A stretch of DNA of 64,000 nt from Macrothele yani. Lineage: Eukaryota > Arthropoda > Arachnida > Araneae > Macrothelidae. The position numbers and the translations under genes were made by a program. The notes under the pieces are model-generated. The model saw nothing but the letters and a program-made list of their open reading frames with translations. It made no database searches and was not told the DNA's origin. The number at the start of each line of letters is the position of its first letter. Position 1 is the stretch's first letter. The stretch lies in assembly GCA_039090855.1 (NCBI GenBank), contig CM076997.1, positions 162,284,709 to 162,348,708 on the forward strand, given 5' to 3'. Below are positions 43,337 to 55,801 of the stretch, one piece after another.

Positions 43337-45987
43337 TATTTAATTTGGCATTAAAAATGTGTTTTCTATTGCTTAATCACTTTTTACGTTATCAAATGGA
43401 AAACAGAGCCTTCGTTTTCTTTTGGTTAAAACGAAATTAGACTCCAAAAGTTCTACGACGTAGTTACTGTGAAAATGAAACCGATGTACGAGGAGGAAAA
43501 GATGTTGATGGAGAGATGAAGTTCCTATTTTGAACTCTGTTTTTTTTGTAAACAAAAGAAAAATGCTTGCACGTTTTGTTTGTTAAAATAGAAAGAAGTG
43601 ACGGTGCAATGGGAAACAATTACTTTCAGAGAAATTAAAACTTAAAAAGCGATAATGTTACTTCTCACTCTGTCGGGAAAAGAACTGTGGGGGTGGCGTA
43701 AATGGCAAAATTCCTACCAAGGACAAGGTAAGTAAAGGTTTTCAATTTGAATTTTGCTTTAACTAAAAAATGCTTGCTTCGTTGATTGATATAAACAAGC
43801 ATAGTGTCACAAACTGAATTATTTCGAAACTGTGTAGGCTTGCCACGCTTTCTGCAGTATTTGGAACATACAGCATTAGTTTTGCACAAATGACTTTATT
43901 CCCACAATTAGTCTTCAATTTTTCACAATGTTCAAAGTAAAATTTCACTTTTTTCTTACAAATCTACATTGTTATTATGCTGACTCCCAATTTGTCTGTT
44001 TCAGAGATTGTAATACAATTTTGTTTAATACAACTGAAGAAAAGGTGAAAACTATTCATATTTAAAATGTATGCAACTGAAAATTTGAAATGAGTGTTGC
44101 AGTCTCTACACAATCGATTCTCAAGATTTAGAAAGATAGCTTATTGTTTTAGATCATTGTCCGTGCTCGGGATAAGACATGTTATTCTGGTTCAAACCAG
44201 AAACAGTTTGTTTTCTCTTATGTTGAAGGAGCATGTTAAATCATCAAACAGATCGAAAAAGTGTGAATTTAATGAATGACAGAATTTGCACTTTTTTTAT
44301 TTGCATGACTATTTATAAAAATAAGAAACAGTGTTAAATTAACCAGAAATTTTGTAAATACGTTGTAACATTGTTTCTGAAATTAAGGTACAATTTTAGC
44401 AATATCTAAAATAGTTTCCAACATAACAGTAGTTTCGATTATATGTAATTTAATAAATGACAGAAACGAGTTTTCAAACTCGATTTATTAGGATTTATCT
44501 GTACCAAAAGGAAAGTAAGATCTCTCTATGGCCAGAAATATTCAATAGCATAAAAAGAACATGCATAAAGTTAGTTATTGATTCCCTCCATATTTCAAAT
44601 GTAACCTAAATAGCAGTGCCAGAAAAAAAAGCGGAAAGTGAAGAAAAAAAAAAAAAAAGAAAAGATATATCTTCAGAATTCGTGCATGTTGGGGTTGGAT
44701 TTCAGTTAAAACGTCAGTCTTCGATACTCTTTGTCAGTAAAATTGGGTCTTTCCTGAGATCCTTTTCAATGGAAGAATCAGTGCATGAGAAGGAATCTTG
44801 GCCGAAAGAATTTAATTGAAACGCCATTGTTCCATTTTTGAAGAACATCCTCTTCCCGATGCAAAGGCATGTGCATGTGATCGATTAATCGATTTATCGT
44901 CTTGAGTACGAAATTAAAATTTTATTCCTGCTTTCAAAGAGGCTTTAGATTGAAGAAACTGAGGGCGAATATTGAAGAACAAGTTGGAAGCAAAGTCGGG
45001 TTTAGGACCTTCTGTGATTCGAATTTGTCAAGAGGAGGGTTTTTCTTTAAGTATGACACCTGCTATCCTAGAGGCGAGGCAGCGAAAAAAATTTGTTCAA
45101 GCTAGGAGAAAGTTCAAAGGGATTCATTAAATTTGTTCTTCTAACGTTGTAGGAAGGCTGGAGGTGCTAAGAATAAAAATACCATAGAAAGAGAAAACAA
45201 ATATAATTCTTCAAATAAAAAGAGAGAAAACAAGGACGTATTAACCAGCACATTATAAGAATTTCGCTATTAACTCCTTTAAATTATAGGTCAAAATGAA
45301 CCTGGGATAACTACATTTGCTTTCATAGGCATTTCGTATGTCTCAAAGGAAAAGTATATTACCAATTACGACCTCAGTAGTATTAAATGTAATGCAACAC
45401 TTTAGCGAAGAAACTTTCACAAATTACATGAATTTAAATTCTGGGAAATAATACATGCTGCGCCGGTGACAGAGTGGTCAGAGTCACTGGTTTCAAGCTA
45501 ATATCGTCCGAATTATGCTCGAAAACCGGATGTTGCATGTGTGGAGTGGAACGACGGACCACCGCATCCAGTTCATTTTGTCAAACGTTCACTTCGTCTA
45601 CTCTGCTGCTAACTTTGCCGAAATTTCTTCCGTAGTCTGAACGAATGATGTACCACAGGAAAATATCGTTTTGCTGGAATTTCATGGATTCAGAAGGACA
45701 CAAGTATTAAAAAATATTGTTTACATTCTTTTTTTTTTGCTGTTTCTTTCCTATTAAAATACAGATACTTAAAATTTTAATTTAAGTAAAACAAGGAACT
45801 GAGTTTTTAAGCACTGCTTAACTTCTTTGTGACAGTACGATGTATATCCCTAAAATTTTAATAACGAAAAATATCTCTTCAGTTCAATACGTTTATGGCC
45901 GTTGGAATAAACTGTTCGCAAACGTGATTTTGCGAGTAAATTAAAAATTCATCATCTAATAATACTTAATACATTTTATTATTGGAG

Positions 45988-45990
<3 letters not shown>
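43337..45990. other. No gene seen (2.6 kb); minor relics
   Basis: No coding motif recognised. A 20-bp block TCTCTATGGCCAGAAATATT at 44523-44542 is identical to the start of the R4-like LINE copy at 46029. A weak tRNA-like head (GTGACAGAGTGGTCAGAGTC) lies near 45467. An A-rich run at about 44644-44660 makes a spurious Lys-rich frame. Confidence 0.4.

Positions 45991-46028
<38 letters not shown>
45991..46028. repeat. (AAT)n microsatellite, 5' target of LINE copy 1
   Basis: Twelve or so AAT units abut the 5'-truncated R4/Dong-like LINE copy. R4-clade Dong elements are known to insert in TAA repeats. Confidence 0.9.
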
Positions 46029-46029
<1 letters not shown>

Positions 46030-46910
46030 CTCTATGGCCAGAAATATTAGATTAGATGGCTGGAAGAACAAGCCACTGCATGGACAATTTCTAAAGAATA
46101 TTGATGGAAAAAGTGACAACAACTTGACTTGGGCATGGCTGAAATTGGGTTCCATTAAGAAAGAAATTGAAGGTCTGGTTTTTGCTGCACAAGCACAGGC
46201 ATTACAAACAAATGTTATGAAGCCTAAAATCCAGAAAGTCAGTGATAATCCAGTTTCGACTTTGTCAAGAAAAAGATGGAACTGTGTCTCACGTTATATG
46301 TAAATGTAGCAAAATTGCACTGACAGATTACAAAGCTAGACATGACAGGGTTGCAAAATTGATTCACTGGTCATTATGCAGAAAGCACAATCTACCAGCA
46401 TCGAAAAACTCATGGGAACATCAGGCTGACAAAGTCATAGAAAATAATCAAGTCAAGATCTTGTGGGATTTCAGAATTCAAACCGATCGACAGATAGAAC
46501 ATAATACACCAGACATAACAGTCATAGAAAATCGGAAAATCTGGATAATTGATATATTGATCCCTGGGGATGCCATAGTCGACGAAACAGAACTGAAAAA
46601 AAGGACTAAATATAGAGACCTTGCCATAGAAGTTACCCGGTTATGTACTAAACACCCAACGGTAGTCCCCATTGTCATCGGGGCACATGGAACAATGTAA
46701 AAAAAATCTATGAATCATTTTGAAAAATTGCAGCTTTCTGATATACCACCTACAGAACGGCAGAAGACAGCTTTACTTGGGACATAATATACGCCGATTC
46801 TTGACTGATACCTAAGTCTCCGGTGGAAACCCGTATCAGTTCAACCATACCAGTCAATGATAATTTGTTGTTTGTTTTGTTTGTCATAGGCTGTGATTCG
46901 TATATTTCGA
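46029..46910 (+). pseudogene. R4/Dong-like LINE 3' end, copy 1 (RLE domain)
   Basis: 5'-truncated C-terminal part of a restriction-like-endonuclease LINE. Frame 1 (46034-46260): WKNKPLHGQFLKNIDGKSDNN and QAQALQTNVMKPKIQK. A frameshift near 46250 leads to frame 2, with a Cys/His motif (CQEKDGTVSHVICKC), the RHDRVAKLIHWSLCRK block, and the endonuclease PDITVIE...IIDILIPGD (PD...D) followed by KKRTKYRDLAIEV, ending VPIVIGAHGT at 46700. A 3' UTR runs to the next (TAA)n. The role when intact was target cleavage by the RLE. Clade assignment rests on this domain set and the TAA context. Confidence 0.8.
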
Positions 46911-46926
46911 ATAATAATAATAATAA
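46911..46926. repeat. (AAT)n microsatellite between LINE copies
   Basis: Five AAT units separate copy 1 from copy 2. Confidence 0.85.
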
Positions 46927-48312
46927 TAGTAAGTAAGTAATAACAATAGACAACAATGAAATAATTGAAGATTTAAATGCAGAAAGTGGATACAAGTATC
47001 TGGGATTTTTACATGCACGTGGCATTAAACACAGTAAAATTATGAATAATTTAAAACACAAGTTCCAGCATCGACTTAAAAGGATTCTAAAAGACATACC
47101 TAAACACAGCTAATAAGGTGAAAGCAATTAATACCTTTGTGGTCGCGGTTCTAGCTTATTCTTCTGATATTATCAGATGGTCGAAAACATATCTAGAGGA
47201 ATTTAACAGAGCTGTGAGATCAACTATGACCCAACATCGAATGAGACATCCAAAGCTAGCCGTTTGACACCAACAATTAGCGCACGATTCACGCCCCCAC
47301 GTTTTATTTTGTTTTTTTTTTTTTATGCAAAACGCATTCACGATGCGCAAATTTGCCCACTGCGAAAATACTTTCACTCCAAATCTAATGAAAACAATTG
47401 GTTTAAAGTCATATGTGCTGCAGTCGAAGAGAATACTCCACTGATGTTAAGTAAACCAGATGCTAAAATAGAAGAATCGTCTACGGAAGACCAGATTTGA
47501 ACATGGAAGCAAAAGGAACTTCTTGGGGCTCATCCAAACCAGTTAGACATGTCAGAAGTTGACAAGTGAACTACAAATCAGGCGCGGGAGCGAGTCAAAT
47601 CATATGGAGAGACTATTGGGTTTATGATGGCTCTTCAAGACAAAGTGATTGCAACCAAATATTACAGAAAATACATTTTAAAGGAGGATCTGCAAAATTA
47701 CAAATGTAGAAGAAGTGGTATGAGCACTGAGACAATTAAACACATCTGTGGATGATGCACCACACTATAACAAACGCTCATTATATGCAGCGACATAAGA
47801 AATTTGCTAAGATGGTACACTAACAATTATCGCACGATACAGAACTATCAGTATCATAAGTACCATGCTTTAAATATCAACACACTGAGGTACTAGATAA
47901 TAAACAATACAAATTCCATTGGGACCGTGAGATTTCAACAGACATTACCATCTCTGCCAATCGTCCAGACATAGTGTTGTATGAGAAAAGGCAGAAGGAA
48001 AGCTGTGATTATCGACATATCGGTACCGTAATATTCAGAATACCTATGCAATAAAGATCAACATGTGGAACTGGCTGCAGAGATTAAACAGATGTGGAAG
48101 CTGAAAACAGTTCACATACGTCCACTGATTACCTCTGCAACTGGTATAATGCCTCAGACTCTTATAACTCAGCTTAGGCCCAAAATCCAAGAAACAGTAA
48201 TTATCAGTACGTGTCACATCGTACGACGATTTTTACTGAATTTCATGCCGGTACTGACAAGTGGACCATACTGCAGAAGTCATTGCTGTAGATGAAAAAA
48301 TTAAGTAACATA
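46927..48312 (+). pseudogene. R4/Dong-like LINE 3' end, copy 2, heavily broken
   Basis: Includes a longer 3' portion than copy 1. The RT thumb/connection reads SGYKYLGFLHARGIKHSKI..KFQHRLKRIL (46985-47095), then NTFVVAVLAYSSDIIRWS and MRHPKLAV to 47270. An AT-rich stretch follows, a Cys/His region (KCRRSGMSTETIKHICG) near 47700-47755, a YHKYHALNIN block, ISANRPDIVLYEKRQ (the RLE PD), then MWKLKTVHIRPLITSATGIMP and a C-terminal HIVRRFL near 48220-48240. Many stops and frameshifts. It differs from copy 1 in text, so the two are related but distinct subfamilies. Confidence 0.78.
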
Positions 48313-48348
48313 CTAATAATAATAATAATAATAATTATTATTATTATT
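48313..48348. repeat. (TAA)n/(TTA)n microsatellite
   Basis: (AAT)n passes into (ATT)n, a small palindrome, at the 3' end of LINE copy 2. Confidence 0.9.
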
Positions 48349-48884
48349 AAAAATGCACTATAACTGAGAAATCACATGGCATGCAGCTTTTTTCTAACTA
48401 ATAACGCTCGCCTTGTCTTTGACATGAATATTTTAACGAAACATCGGTATAGTTTAGGTAGGAAAAGATGAACAGACACAGCGATAGACGATTCTATAAG
48501 AGAAAAAGAAAAATGAAATAAATAAACAAAAGACTTAAATAAACATAAAAAAGAACTACATTGCATAACAGAGAAAGTACCTCTGCACGAACTACTTGTA
48601 AGAGTGCCATACAATTATTGGTCTAGGTAATTGATTAACATTGGCGAATCAATCACCTAATAGATGAGGGAAATAGAAGGGTAAAACGGCTTTCTGCAGA
48701 GAGCTTTGCTTGTCCTTACATGGGCCTGCTGACCACTGCATGAGGGAGAAGGTATAAGGAGTGTTAATGCCTGGGTGACGTGATAGGGAATCCTACCACG
48801 ACGCGGACACCTTTACCAGAGACTTCACCATATGCCTTCGTACGGCAGTAATGTTCCTACGTTCCATCGCGGCAGAAACGAACC
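48349..48884. other. No gene seen
   Basis: Nothing recognised before the minisatellite. Confidence 0.5.
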
Positions 48885-49305
48885 GGGATACAACTGTTAG
48901 TCCAATCTAACCGCAAGTGGTCGAAGGAAGGTTGAAGGGTCTTAAGTCGCATCGGAATACAACTGTGAGCAAAATGTAACTAGAGTGGTCGAAGGAAGAT
49001 TTAATGGTCCTATGTCGGATCCGTATACAACTGTCGACAAAATGTAACTGGAGTGGTCGAAGGAAGGTTGAATGGTCCTATGTCGAATCGGGATACAACT
49101 GTCGCTAAAATGTAACTAGTGGTTCAAGGAAAGCAAATGTAACTAGAGTGGTCGAAGAAAAACAAATGTAACTAGAGTGGTCGAAGAAAGACAAATGTAA
49201 CTAGAGTGGTCGAAAGAAGGCAAATGTAACTAGAATGGTTGAAGGAAGGCAAATGTAACTAGAGATGTCTAAAGAAGGCAAATGTAACTAGAGTGGTTAA
49301 AGTGT
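48885..49305. repeat. 68-bp minisatellite turning into 28-29-bp units
   Basis: Three to four 68-bp units (starting near 48888, 48956, 49024 and 49092) carry ATACAACTGT...ATGTAACTAGAGTGGTCGAA. From about 49130 only the ATGTAACTAGAGTGGTCGAA part persists, repeated about six times at 28-29 bp spacing. The short unit is clearly a subset of the long one. Confidence 0.9.
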
Positions 49306-49579
49306 GTCCCCGTAGTGGAATTCGCGCACGTAGGAAAATGTCTTAACGCATCAAATAATGCATTCAACGGTAAGGTAAAACGTAGAAGGCCACATTCCGA
49401 GAGGACGATATTCGACGATGTGCATAGGCAACTATGGACAGCTCCGTATGGACACGACCTGTGGATTACAGATTGGCATCAGTAGGTTTGAGCTCTCGCC
49501 AGTTATTGAGACAACTGCCACTCATCCCACCACATCGTCGTTCAAGTTTGCATTAGTGCCTCACCAGACATACGCTGTG
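49306..49579. other. No gene seen; possible Tc1 upstream part
   Basis: Moderately GC-rich DNA directly upstream of a Tc1 remnant. It may be the decayed N-terminal coding part, but I cannot read it. Confidence 0.35.
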
Positions 49580-49860
49580 GAGAATTGAACCACTTCGCTT
49601 CAGCAACGAGTCTCGCTTCTGTCTCAGCGCCGATCATCGCCAATTGAGAGTCTGGAGAGGGCGTGGTGACCACGTTGATCTTGCTGCAATCCGTGAGCTT
49701 CATACTGTTCGTCAGCCTGGTGTCATCGTTTGAAACGCTAACAGTTTCAACAGCCCTCCACCGGTAGTGTGCACTGTATGTTTAATAACATCATGACAAT
49801 ACGTCGATGCGATGTTGCAGTCTGCTTTGTAGTTGCATCTCCTTTTAATCCCTGATGGCC
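49580..49860 (+). pseudogene. Tc1-like transposase remnant no. 7
   Basis: RFSNESRFCLSADHRQLRVW (first catalytic D mutated to N) and RGRGDHVDLAAIRELHTVRQPGVIV are legible in one frame from about 49602, followed by a stop where MVWG should be and a diverged SFNSPPPVV segment. N- and C-terminal parts and element ends are missing. Confidence 0.75.
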
Positions 49861-52800
49861 AGTCTCAGCAAAATGGCGGCCGGCCCAAGTGGCCGACATT
49901 AGCAAACAGTGCTGGTGTCCAGCGCGATTAGGAAATTAAACCCCAGTAGAAAATGTGTGGGTCGCTATTGGTAAATAACATAAAATCTCTGCACTACCGT
50001 CTGGCAATGCCGATGAATTGTGGAAACAGGGCAACGATGTATCGTTACAGTTACCTCAGGACACTATCTGAGGATTCCAACCGAAACCATGTTGTTTTGT
50101 CGAAAGTATAGCACAAGCAGGGCTGTTTTGCTACTGACTGATTCTGGCCACATTATACTGTCTCCTTCAGTGGCGAAGCATCAATGGAAGCAAGGGAAGC
50201 AATTGGTTCATGCGCTTTCTTTTGCGTGAATTAAAAATATGTAGCATTAAAGTAAAATAAAAATATCACACCAACATAACGCAGCGGGCATTTTCTTTCA
50301 GTATCTTTTATTTTTAAGAAAGCAAACTTATATTTGTGTTTTTACGAGGACAAGAACAAATGTCTCGTAGGTAAGTCGCTCGTTGGAAGCAACGCTGATA
50401 ATGCATCCAGCTGAAACTCAGTAACACGGCATGCCCACCCGCAGAGTTGCCGGCCACAGCCAGTAATGCTATGCTAAGCATAGGGAAGCATTCTCCCAAA
50501 TGCTTCCACGTCGCCGAAGGTGGAACCAAGAGAGCTCTTTCCAAACGTTCAGTCAGACTCGGCGCTCAGAAGACTCCCGTAAGAATAGTTTGAAGTTGCA
50601 ATTTGTAAAACGTTTTATGTGTTACAGTAATTAGCTGATTCAGTTCCATTATTGGCTTATGGTTTGAACTTTCAGTAGTTTTATGTCGCACGTTCTTTAG
50701 CGGTGACATGTAATTATTTCAGGAATATAAAAGTAAGCATTACTTTTATTAGTGTAGCTATTAGTTTTTGTGACTCTTCTGAATGTAAGCGCCATGGAAG
50801 CAATGGACTCTGGGACATCTACAGTACACGGCCACGTGAACTCCGAAGACTACATCCTAGAAAAAATACTTTCTCTGTCTTTTGGATCATTTTCATAATC
50901 ATATAAAATCACATTTACAAATACAAAAATTATCTATAAAAATCATATAAAATCACATTTATAAATAAAACATTTTCTCTCGCTCTCCCTCTCTCTAAGA
51001 GCCCGAACCGCAGTAAATATTCCACAGCCCGAGCCCGATTCGAGCCCGGGTTGCTTCGGCCTCTGGCTCAGTCCGTAACAGCTCTTATAGAAGCAACCCC
51101 CAATTACTTTCGTTGTATGGGTAGACAAGTTTCTTCCCCTTTGAACATTTTCACTGAACATTTTCTTTTATAAATCTTTGCATTTGAACTTCTACATAGT
51201 TATTTCTTTTGGTGGTACCGCGCATGGTCGCGTTTGGGTGGTGGCTGTGGGGGGAGGGGTTAGGTCTTACGATGCTTTCTGCCATGCCGTATTGTCAACG
51301 TAGCATATAAACTACGGGTCACTTGCTGATTTTAATTATTATGAATTTTCATTCATATCACTTTTGGCATCTATTTATCGCATATTAACTGCACTGCTTC
51401 CCTTACTTACAAAGTCACCCTTCACCACTGGTCTCCTCAACCATTGCTCTTTCATGCAATCCCTCTAAAATGAAGTCACGCACTTCTTTCTCACCTGCTT
51501 GTCTACATGTGTTGTTAGTTTCGTGTCACTTCGTGTATTCCTTCACGGTATGGCATTTTCTTTGACGAGAAATGTACATGTAGAGATTCACAAGGTTTTC
51601 ATCCAGGAAATAATTTTCATCTTTCGAGTAATTTCGAGTTTTCCAAGAGCGTTGTGAGTAATATCTTAATATGATCTATTAAGGAAATTAAAATTTACAC
51701 GAACCCCAAACAGTTCTATAGCTAGCTAATGCTCTCTACGGATCCATCGATATACACTGTTGCGAGATTTTACTTTTTACACGTTATTAGCCGGTAGGCG
51801 GAAAATTATTATATATCCTTTGATTATGTTTGTGAATAGTTAAATGAATAATTTGGCGAATAATTCTGGACAGTTGGATTTGTTGACAAGTGGCAGTAAG
51901 AGAAATAAGAGAGATAAATGTGTGGCGGACAAAAGTGAGGTTCATCCTTTTCTTTTTTTTTAACCACCTTGAGATCAATCAGAAAATGTGTTGAAGAATG
52001 CCAGTGAAAGGCAGAAAAAAGCAAAATCTGATTGTGTGTAAAGATGTCGTCAACTATTTATCGTAATTCACTGGGGAAATTTACTTTGTGAAACAGTAGC
52101 ATAAATTTCCATTCACCCAAAACCAACTGGCTTCGGAAAAGAGAGTGACATGAGTGTACACAGCGATAATTGGTGTTAAAAGCCTCACTTTTGGTAGAAG
52201 GAAAACATTGGAGAGAACGCTTTGCATCCTACGTCTTAAATCGTGACACAAACAGCTTTTCTGACAAATCAGAGAGCAAGCAAAGGTTGAAAAAAGGTGG
52301 GAAACGAAGGTGAAGTCTGTTCCATGCCGCCTGCTGTCCGAAACTTGTCTACTCTGGATAGCTTAAAACCAAAGATCATCCGCTTTGCGATTTGTTATTC
52401 ACTGTGAGAAAGCTGAGAACCCCCAAAGGAGAGCCAAAAAAATCAAATAAAACTTTGTTTGAAGATGAGACACAAAGATAAGTACTCCCCAAAGGGGCAG
52501 AACAAAAGACACGCCTCCGCAACTAAAGATTTAGCGGAAGAAGAATAAAGAGTAGAAGCTAATTGTCGGATATGAACGAAGAGTATCGGACTGCCTCACC
52601 CATCCAATGGAGCCTAAATTCTCCGCGGTCAGCAGAGGGAAAGGGGAAACCTGACTCCCTTTCACCCATGACACTCTTGAAGAAAAACGATTCAGAGTTT
52701 AGAGAAGAACGGTAGCTACCTGTTTTTAGCTACGAGGAGGTCAAATGCCAACAAGCAGAGTTCCGGGACACTCTAAAGTGTGGGCGAAAGAAAACTTGAG

Positions 52801-53065
52801 TAGGACAAGTATAGTGGTGAGATCGCATGAGGTACATTCCTCCCATAAGGGTATTCTGTAGCAACTGCCAATTAGGTACTTGTTTTACATAAAGAGGCAC
52901 CCTATTAAAAGTGTACAGCCTCCGAAAAAGGCATAATGTAGTGTCCAGCGTTCATCTGTAGAGTGTTCGACTGCTGTGGATGTCAGACAGTCTTAAGTAA
53001 TTTTCTTCTATTTTACTGTTTCATCTTAGTCCCTCTACCTGAGTAAACTGTGCGGTTAACATCAG
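49861..53065. other. No gene seen (3.2 kb)
   Basis: The longest stretch without an assignable feature. A 27-bp block AATCATATAAAATCACATTT.. occurs twice 44 bp apart (near 50895 and 50939). GC is locally higher at 50340-50580 and 51000-51080. No coding motif recognised on either strand. Confidence 0.4.
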
Positions 53066-53155
53066 AGTTAGGAATTGTAGAAGTATTACTTACTTAGTTA
53101 GGAATTGTAGAAGTATTACTTACTTAGTTAGGAATTGTAGAAGTATTACTTACTT
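53066..53155. repeat. Perfect 30-bp tandem repeat, three copies
   Basis: Three identical units beginning AGTTAGGAATTGTAGAAGTA at 53066, 53096 and 53126. Perfect identity implies a recent expansion. Confidence 0.95.
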
Positions 53156-53422
53156 CGGCTTGCGTGATTGCTGTAAATATTTAGTGGTTTGCGCCAAGTA
53201 AAACCAGAGCAGAAATGTCAAAAACGAAGGATGTCTTTACGGATCGATTATGTAGATAACTGAAATTATTGGCTATTAACACTTGCCCTCCATTTTTTAT
53301 TAATATAATTAGCTAATCACCAGTTACTCTATTGCAAATAAATGTGATTGTATCGTACGAGAGGGCATCTCTGCTTTTACGTTAGAATTTGTTATTCTAC
53401 ACAATAAATTAATGTTGTACCC

Positions 53423-53660
53423 TGCAGTGGCGTAACTAGCACAACGTGCGCCCCTCCCCCCAAGATTTGCTTCAACACCCCTAGGCACAATAATTTTCCC
53501 AGGATTTCGAACACGAGGGAGGATGCATTTTTCGCGATGTGTGTGAGTGTGGTGTTGGGGGGTGGGGAGGGGTCGGTTAGGAAATCTGGGAGAAAGTCTG
53601 GAAAAGTAATGGTGGTACCTAGGGCCCTGTAGTTTTATCTTTTTAAGTAATAGATTCGAC
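53423..53660 (+). mobile_element. Possible DNA-transposon end (CAGTGGCGTAACTAG)
   Basis: CAGTGGCGTAACTAG followed by a C-rich block (GCGCCCCTCCCCCC) resembles terminal sequences of hAT-type elements seen in many animal genomes. No partner end or transposase was found in the window, so this is only a suggestion. Confidence 0.3.
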
Positions 53661-54117
53661 AATACGTGTAATTGCTTTGTCTAAAACTAAAATGAATCAC
53701 TTGAAGAAATCACCCTCTTACACATGGCAGATCTGTGGCTGCTGTGAATAAATGTTGACGCCTGTCGTGCACGCAATCCTAGGCAAGTAACTGTTTTCCC
53801 ACGTCCTCCACGGGAATCCCACTGTGCCCTCGCGCTTTTCCTCAGCAGTGCAGAGAGAGGGCGATTGGAAATATAATGAAAAGTCGCTTCGCTGAATGAT
53901 GATGCAATTTTAGTAAAAGCTGTGTCCTGTAACACCTCCAGGTAGATGCACCAACTAGCTATAGCAATGCAAGACATTCAACAAAAGCATTTGTATTATG
54001 AATTCAGTGTTTTACGGGGATAAGTCAACAATTGGTTGTATTGCTTGTTGCACCTGTTCAACTTTAGATGGTAATTGACAGCTCAACTATAGGTGGATCT
54101 CGTTCTGGATCCCGTCG
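53661..54117. other. No gene seen
   Basis: A 96-codon minus-strand frame (53687-53977) has no recognisable motif. Confidence 0.4.
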
Positions 54118-54470
54118 CAATCCCGTTCATGGAACAGGTACCGAAGGCTATACCACAGCACGACAACGCACGTGCACATTCCGCATGCATTGCCAGAGAG
54201 CGCATACAAACTCCCAATATTTTAGATTAATCATTAGGATCGCCTGACTTGTTTGCAATTAAACATATATGGGACACGGTTGGACGTCAGCTTCACGATC
54301 ATCCCAACCAGCTCAAAAAATGTTTGCACTGCGACAACAGCGCTGCAAGCCGCTTTGTCAGCAGTCGTGTATGACAATATTCGACATCTGTATGGCTCAA
54401 TGCTCCACCGCATTGTCGAATTCATTTCAAGTGACGGTGACAGTACGTCATACAGATACAAGTAAAATTT
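54118..54470 (+). pseudogene. Tc1-like transposase C-terminal remnant no. 8
   Basis: PQHDNARAHSACIARERIQT (second catalytic D) near 54150-54210, LGSPDLFAIKHIWDTVGRQL (E position replaced by K) near 54235-54295, then a diverged C-terminus with SSVWLNAPPH-type text. Stops occur between blocks. No ends found. Confidence 0.72.
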
Positions 54471-54782
54471 AGGCAATAAAAATGTTAAATCCATTTCGAC
54501 AGGCCCCATTCTTTGATAATTTGTTTATCTTCTACGTATTCAAGCACAAATTGATTTGCACACATTTTCGAAAATTCCTTCTGGGTATATTTGAAACTGA
54601 GGTTATTATGGACGTATGTTTGGCAGAGATAATGTATTTGACGGTAAATTAGCAGGTGAGAGGATTCATTTCCGAAAGTCAGAGATGTCTTATGAGGAAA
54701 AGTTTATCACGGCCACCGTAACTCACCAGGAAAACAAATAGATTGCCACCCTGAATAGTTTAAATTTAAGTTAACGTGGCAA

Positions 54783-54996
54783 TTTTTTTTATTGGAGTTT
54801 TAACGACCATTGTGAGGAACTCAATGGGCTATAAGCAGTCGCCTGACCCTAATTTAGGGCCACTGGTTCCACGGAAGGGAGAGAGACAGCGCCGTAAGAT
54901 AAACACAACATCGGTCTCTCACGGGATTTGAACCCGGACCCCTTTGAACGAATGATCAGAAGCCATCGCTTAGACCACTGCGCCACCGCGATGGCG
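54783..54996 (-). repeat. SINE-A inserted into left arm of the palindrome
   Basis: A full minus-strand SINE-A: poly(T), body, B box (GGATTTGAACCCGG on +) and head ending GCGCCACCGCGATGGC. Removing it restores collinearity with the right arm (GTGGCAAAATTATTGCG in the right arm's reverse complement), so it came after the palindrome. Confidence 0.9.
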
Positions 54997-55084
54997 GCAA
55001 AATTATGGCGTAGCTAAAAATGACATAATTCATTAAATTACTCAAAACGCGAACATGGATATTTCGAAATAGCTGGTTTGATTT

Positions 55085-55524
55085 TTGTTCTACGAAACCC
55101 TGTACCAAAGTGATTGGCATTTATATACACTACATTAAAAAAAATATTCGGGCACCACAGTGTTTTTGGACAAATGGCTTTATTATTGCAATTAGTAGAT
55201 CGTCGGTTCACTTTTTGCTTGTATGACAACAGCAACACGTCGAGACATGCTATCAATCCATTTCCGGTAAGTCTCGATAGAAATGGGTTGCCATTCGTCC
55301 TGCAAGGGGTGGAGAGCGAAGACATTCGTTGTGATCTATTTCGTTCTGTCGCTCCAGTTCATCTCACAGGCGTGCTATGGGATTAAGATTAGGACTCTGA
55401 CAATTTCACCTTAGCAGGCCAGTCTAACAATTTTACTTTATTTTCAAGAAACCAGTTCTGTACACGACGTGCATTGTGGCAGGGAGCTCGATTGTGTTGA
55501 TAGAGACAAAGGTTATTTCCATAT
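55085..55524 (-). pseudogene. Tc1 transposase C-terminal half, left arm
   Basis: Minus-strand reading gives a QxxRAPCHNARRVQNWFLENK-type block (near 55500-55440), a SPNPNPIARL-like relic near 55380, and SMSRRVAVVI near 55235. It mirrors the right-arm copy base by base through most of its length but is more decayed. Confidence 0.7.
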
Positions 55525-55801
55525 AGACGGGTTATACCATTACTGTCCGCAGAGAGTTACATAGTTGTGGGTTATTATGATAGAGCAGTAGCACACAAGC
55601 CACACGTCACTACCGTGAATGCGACGCACCGTTTGGAGTGGTATGGCTCCAGTCGTTCTTGGGGTGTGTGCACCTGGACAGCTGTTGTTTGGGGTGATGA
55701 TTTAACTGTACTCGATCGTTGTCTATTATACCACTAACCATGAACTCTGAAGTGTAGCTCGACGTTCTGGATAATCTTGCGCTACCAACAATGTGACAGT
55801 A

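Noticed and set aside
44616..44819. Possible Lys-rich coiled protein
   Set aside because: Again driven by an A-rich run; no motif.
50314..50544. 76-codon minus-strand frame in a GC-richer patch as a host exon
   Set aside because: No recognisable domain, no convincing splice sites or neighbours; not enough support.
53066..53155. CRISPR-like repeat
   Set aside because: Units are directly adjacent with no spacers, and the DNA is eukaryotic.
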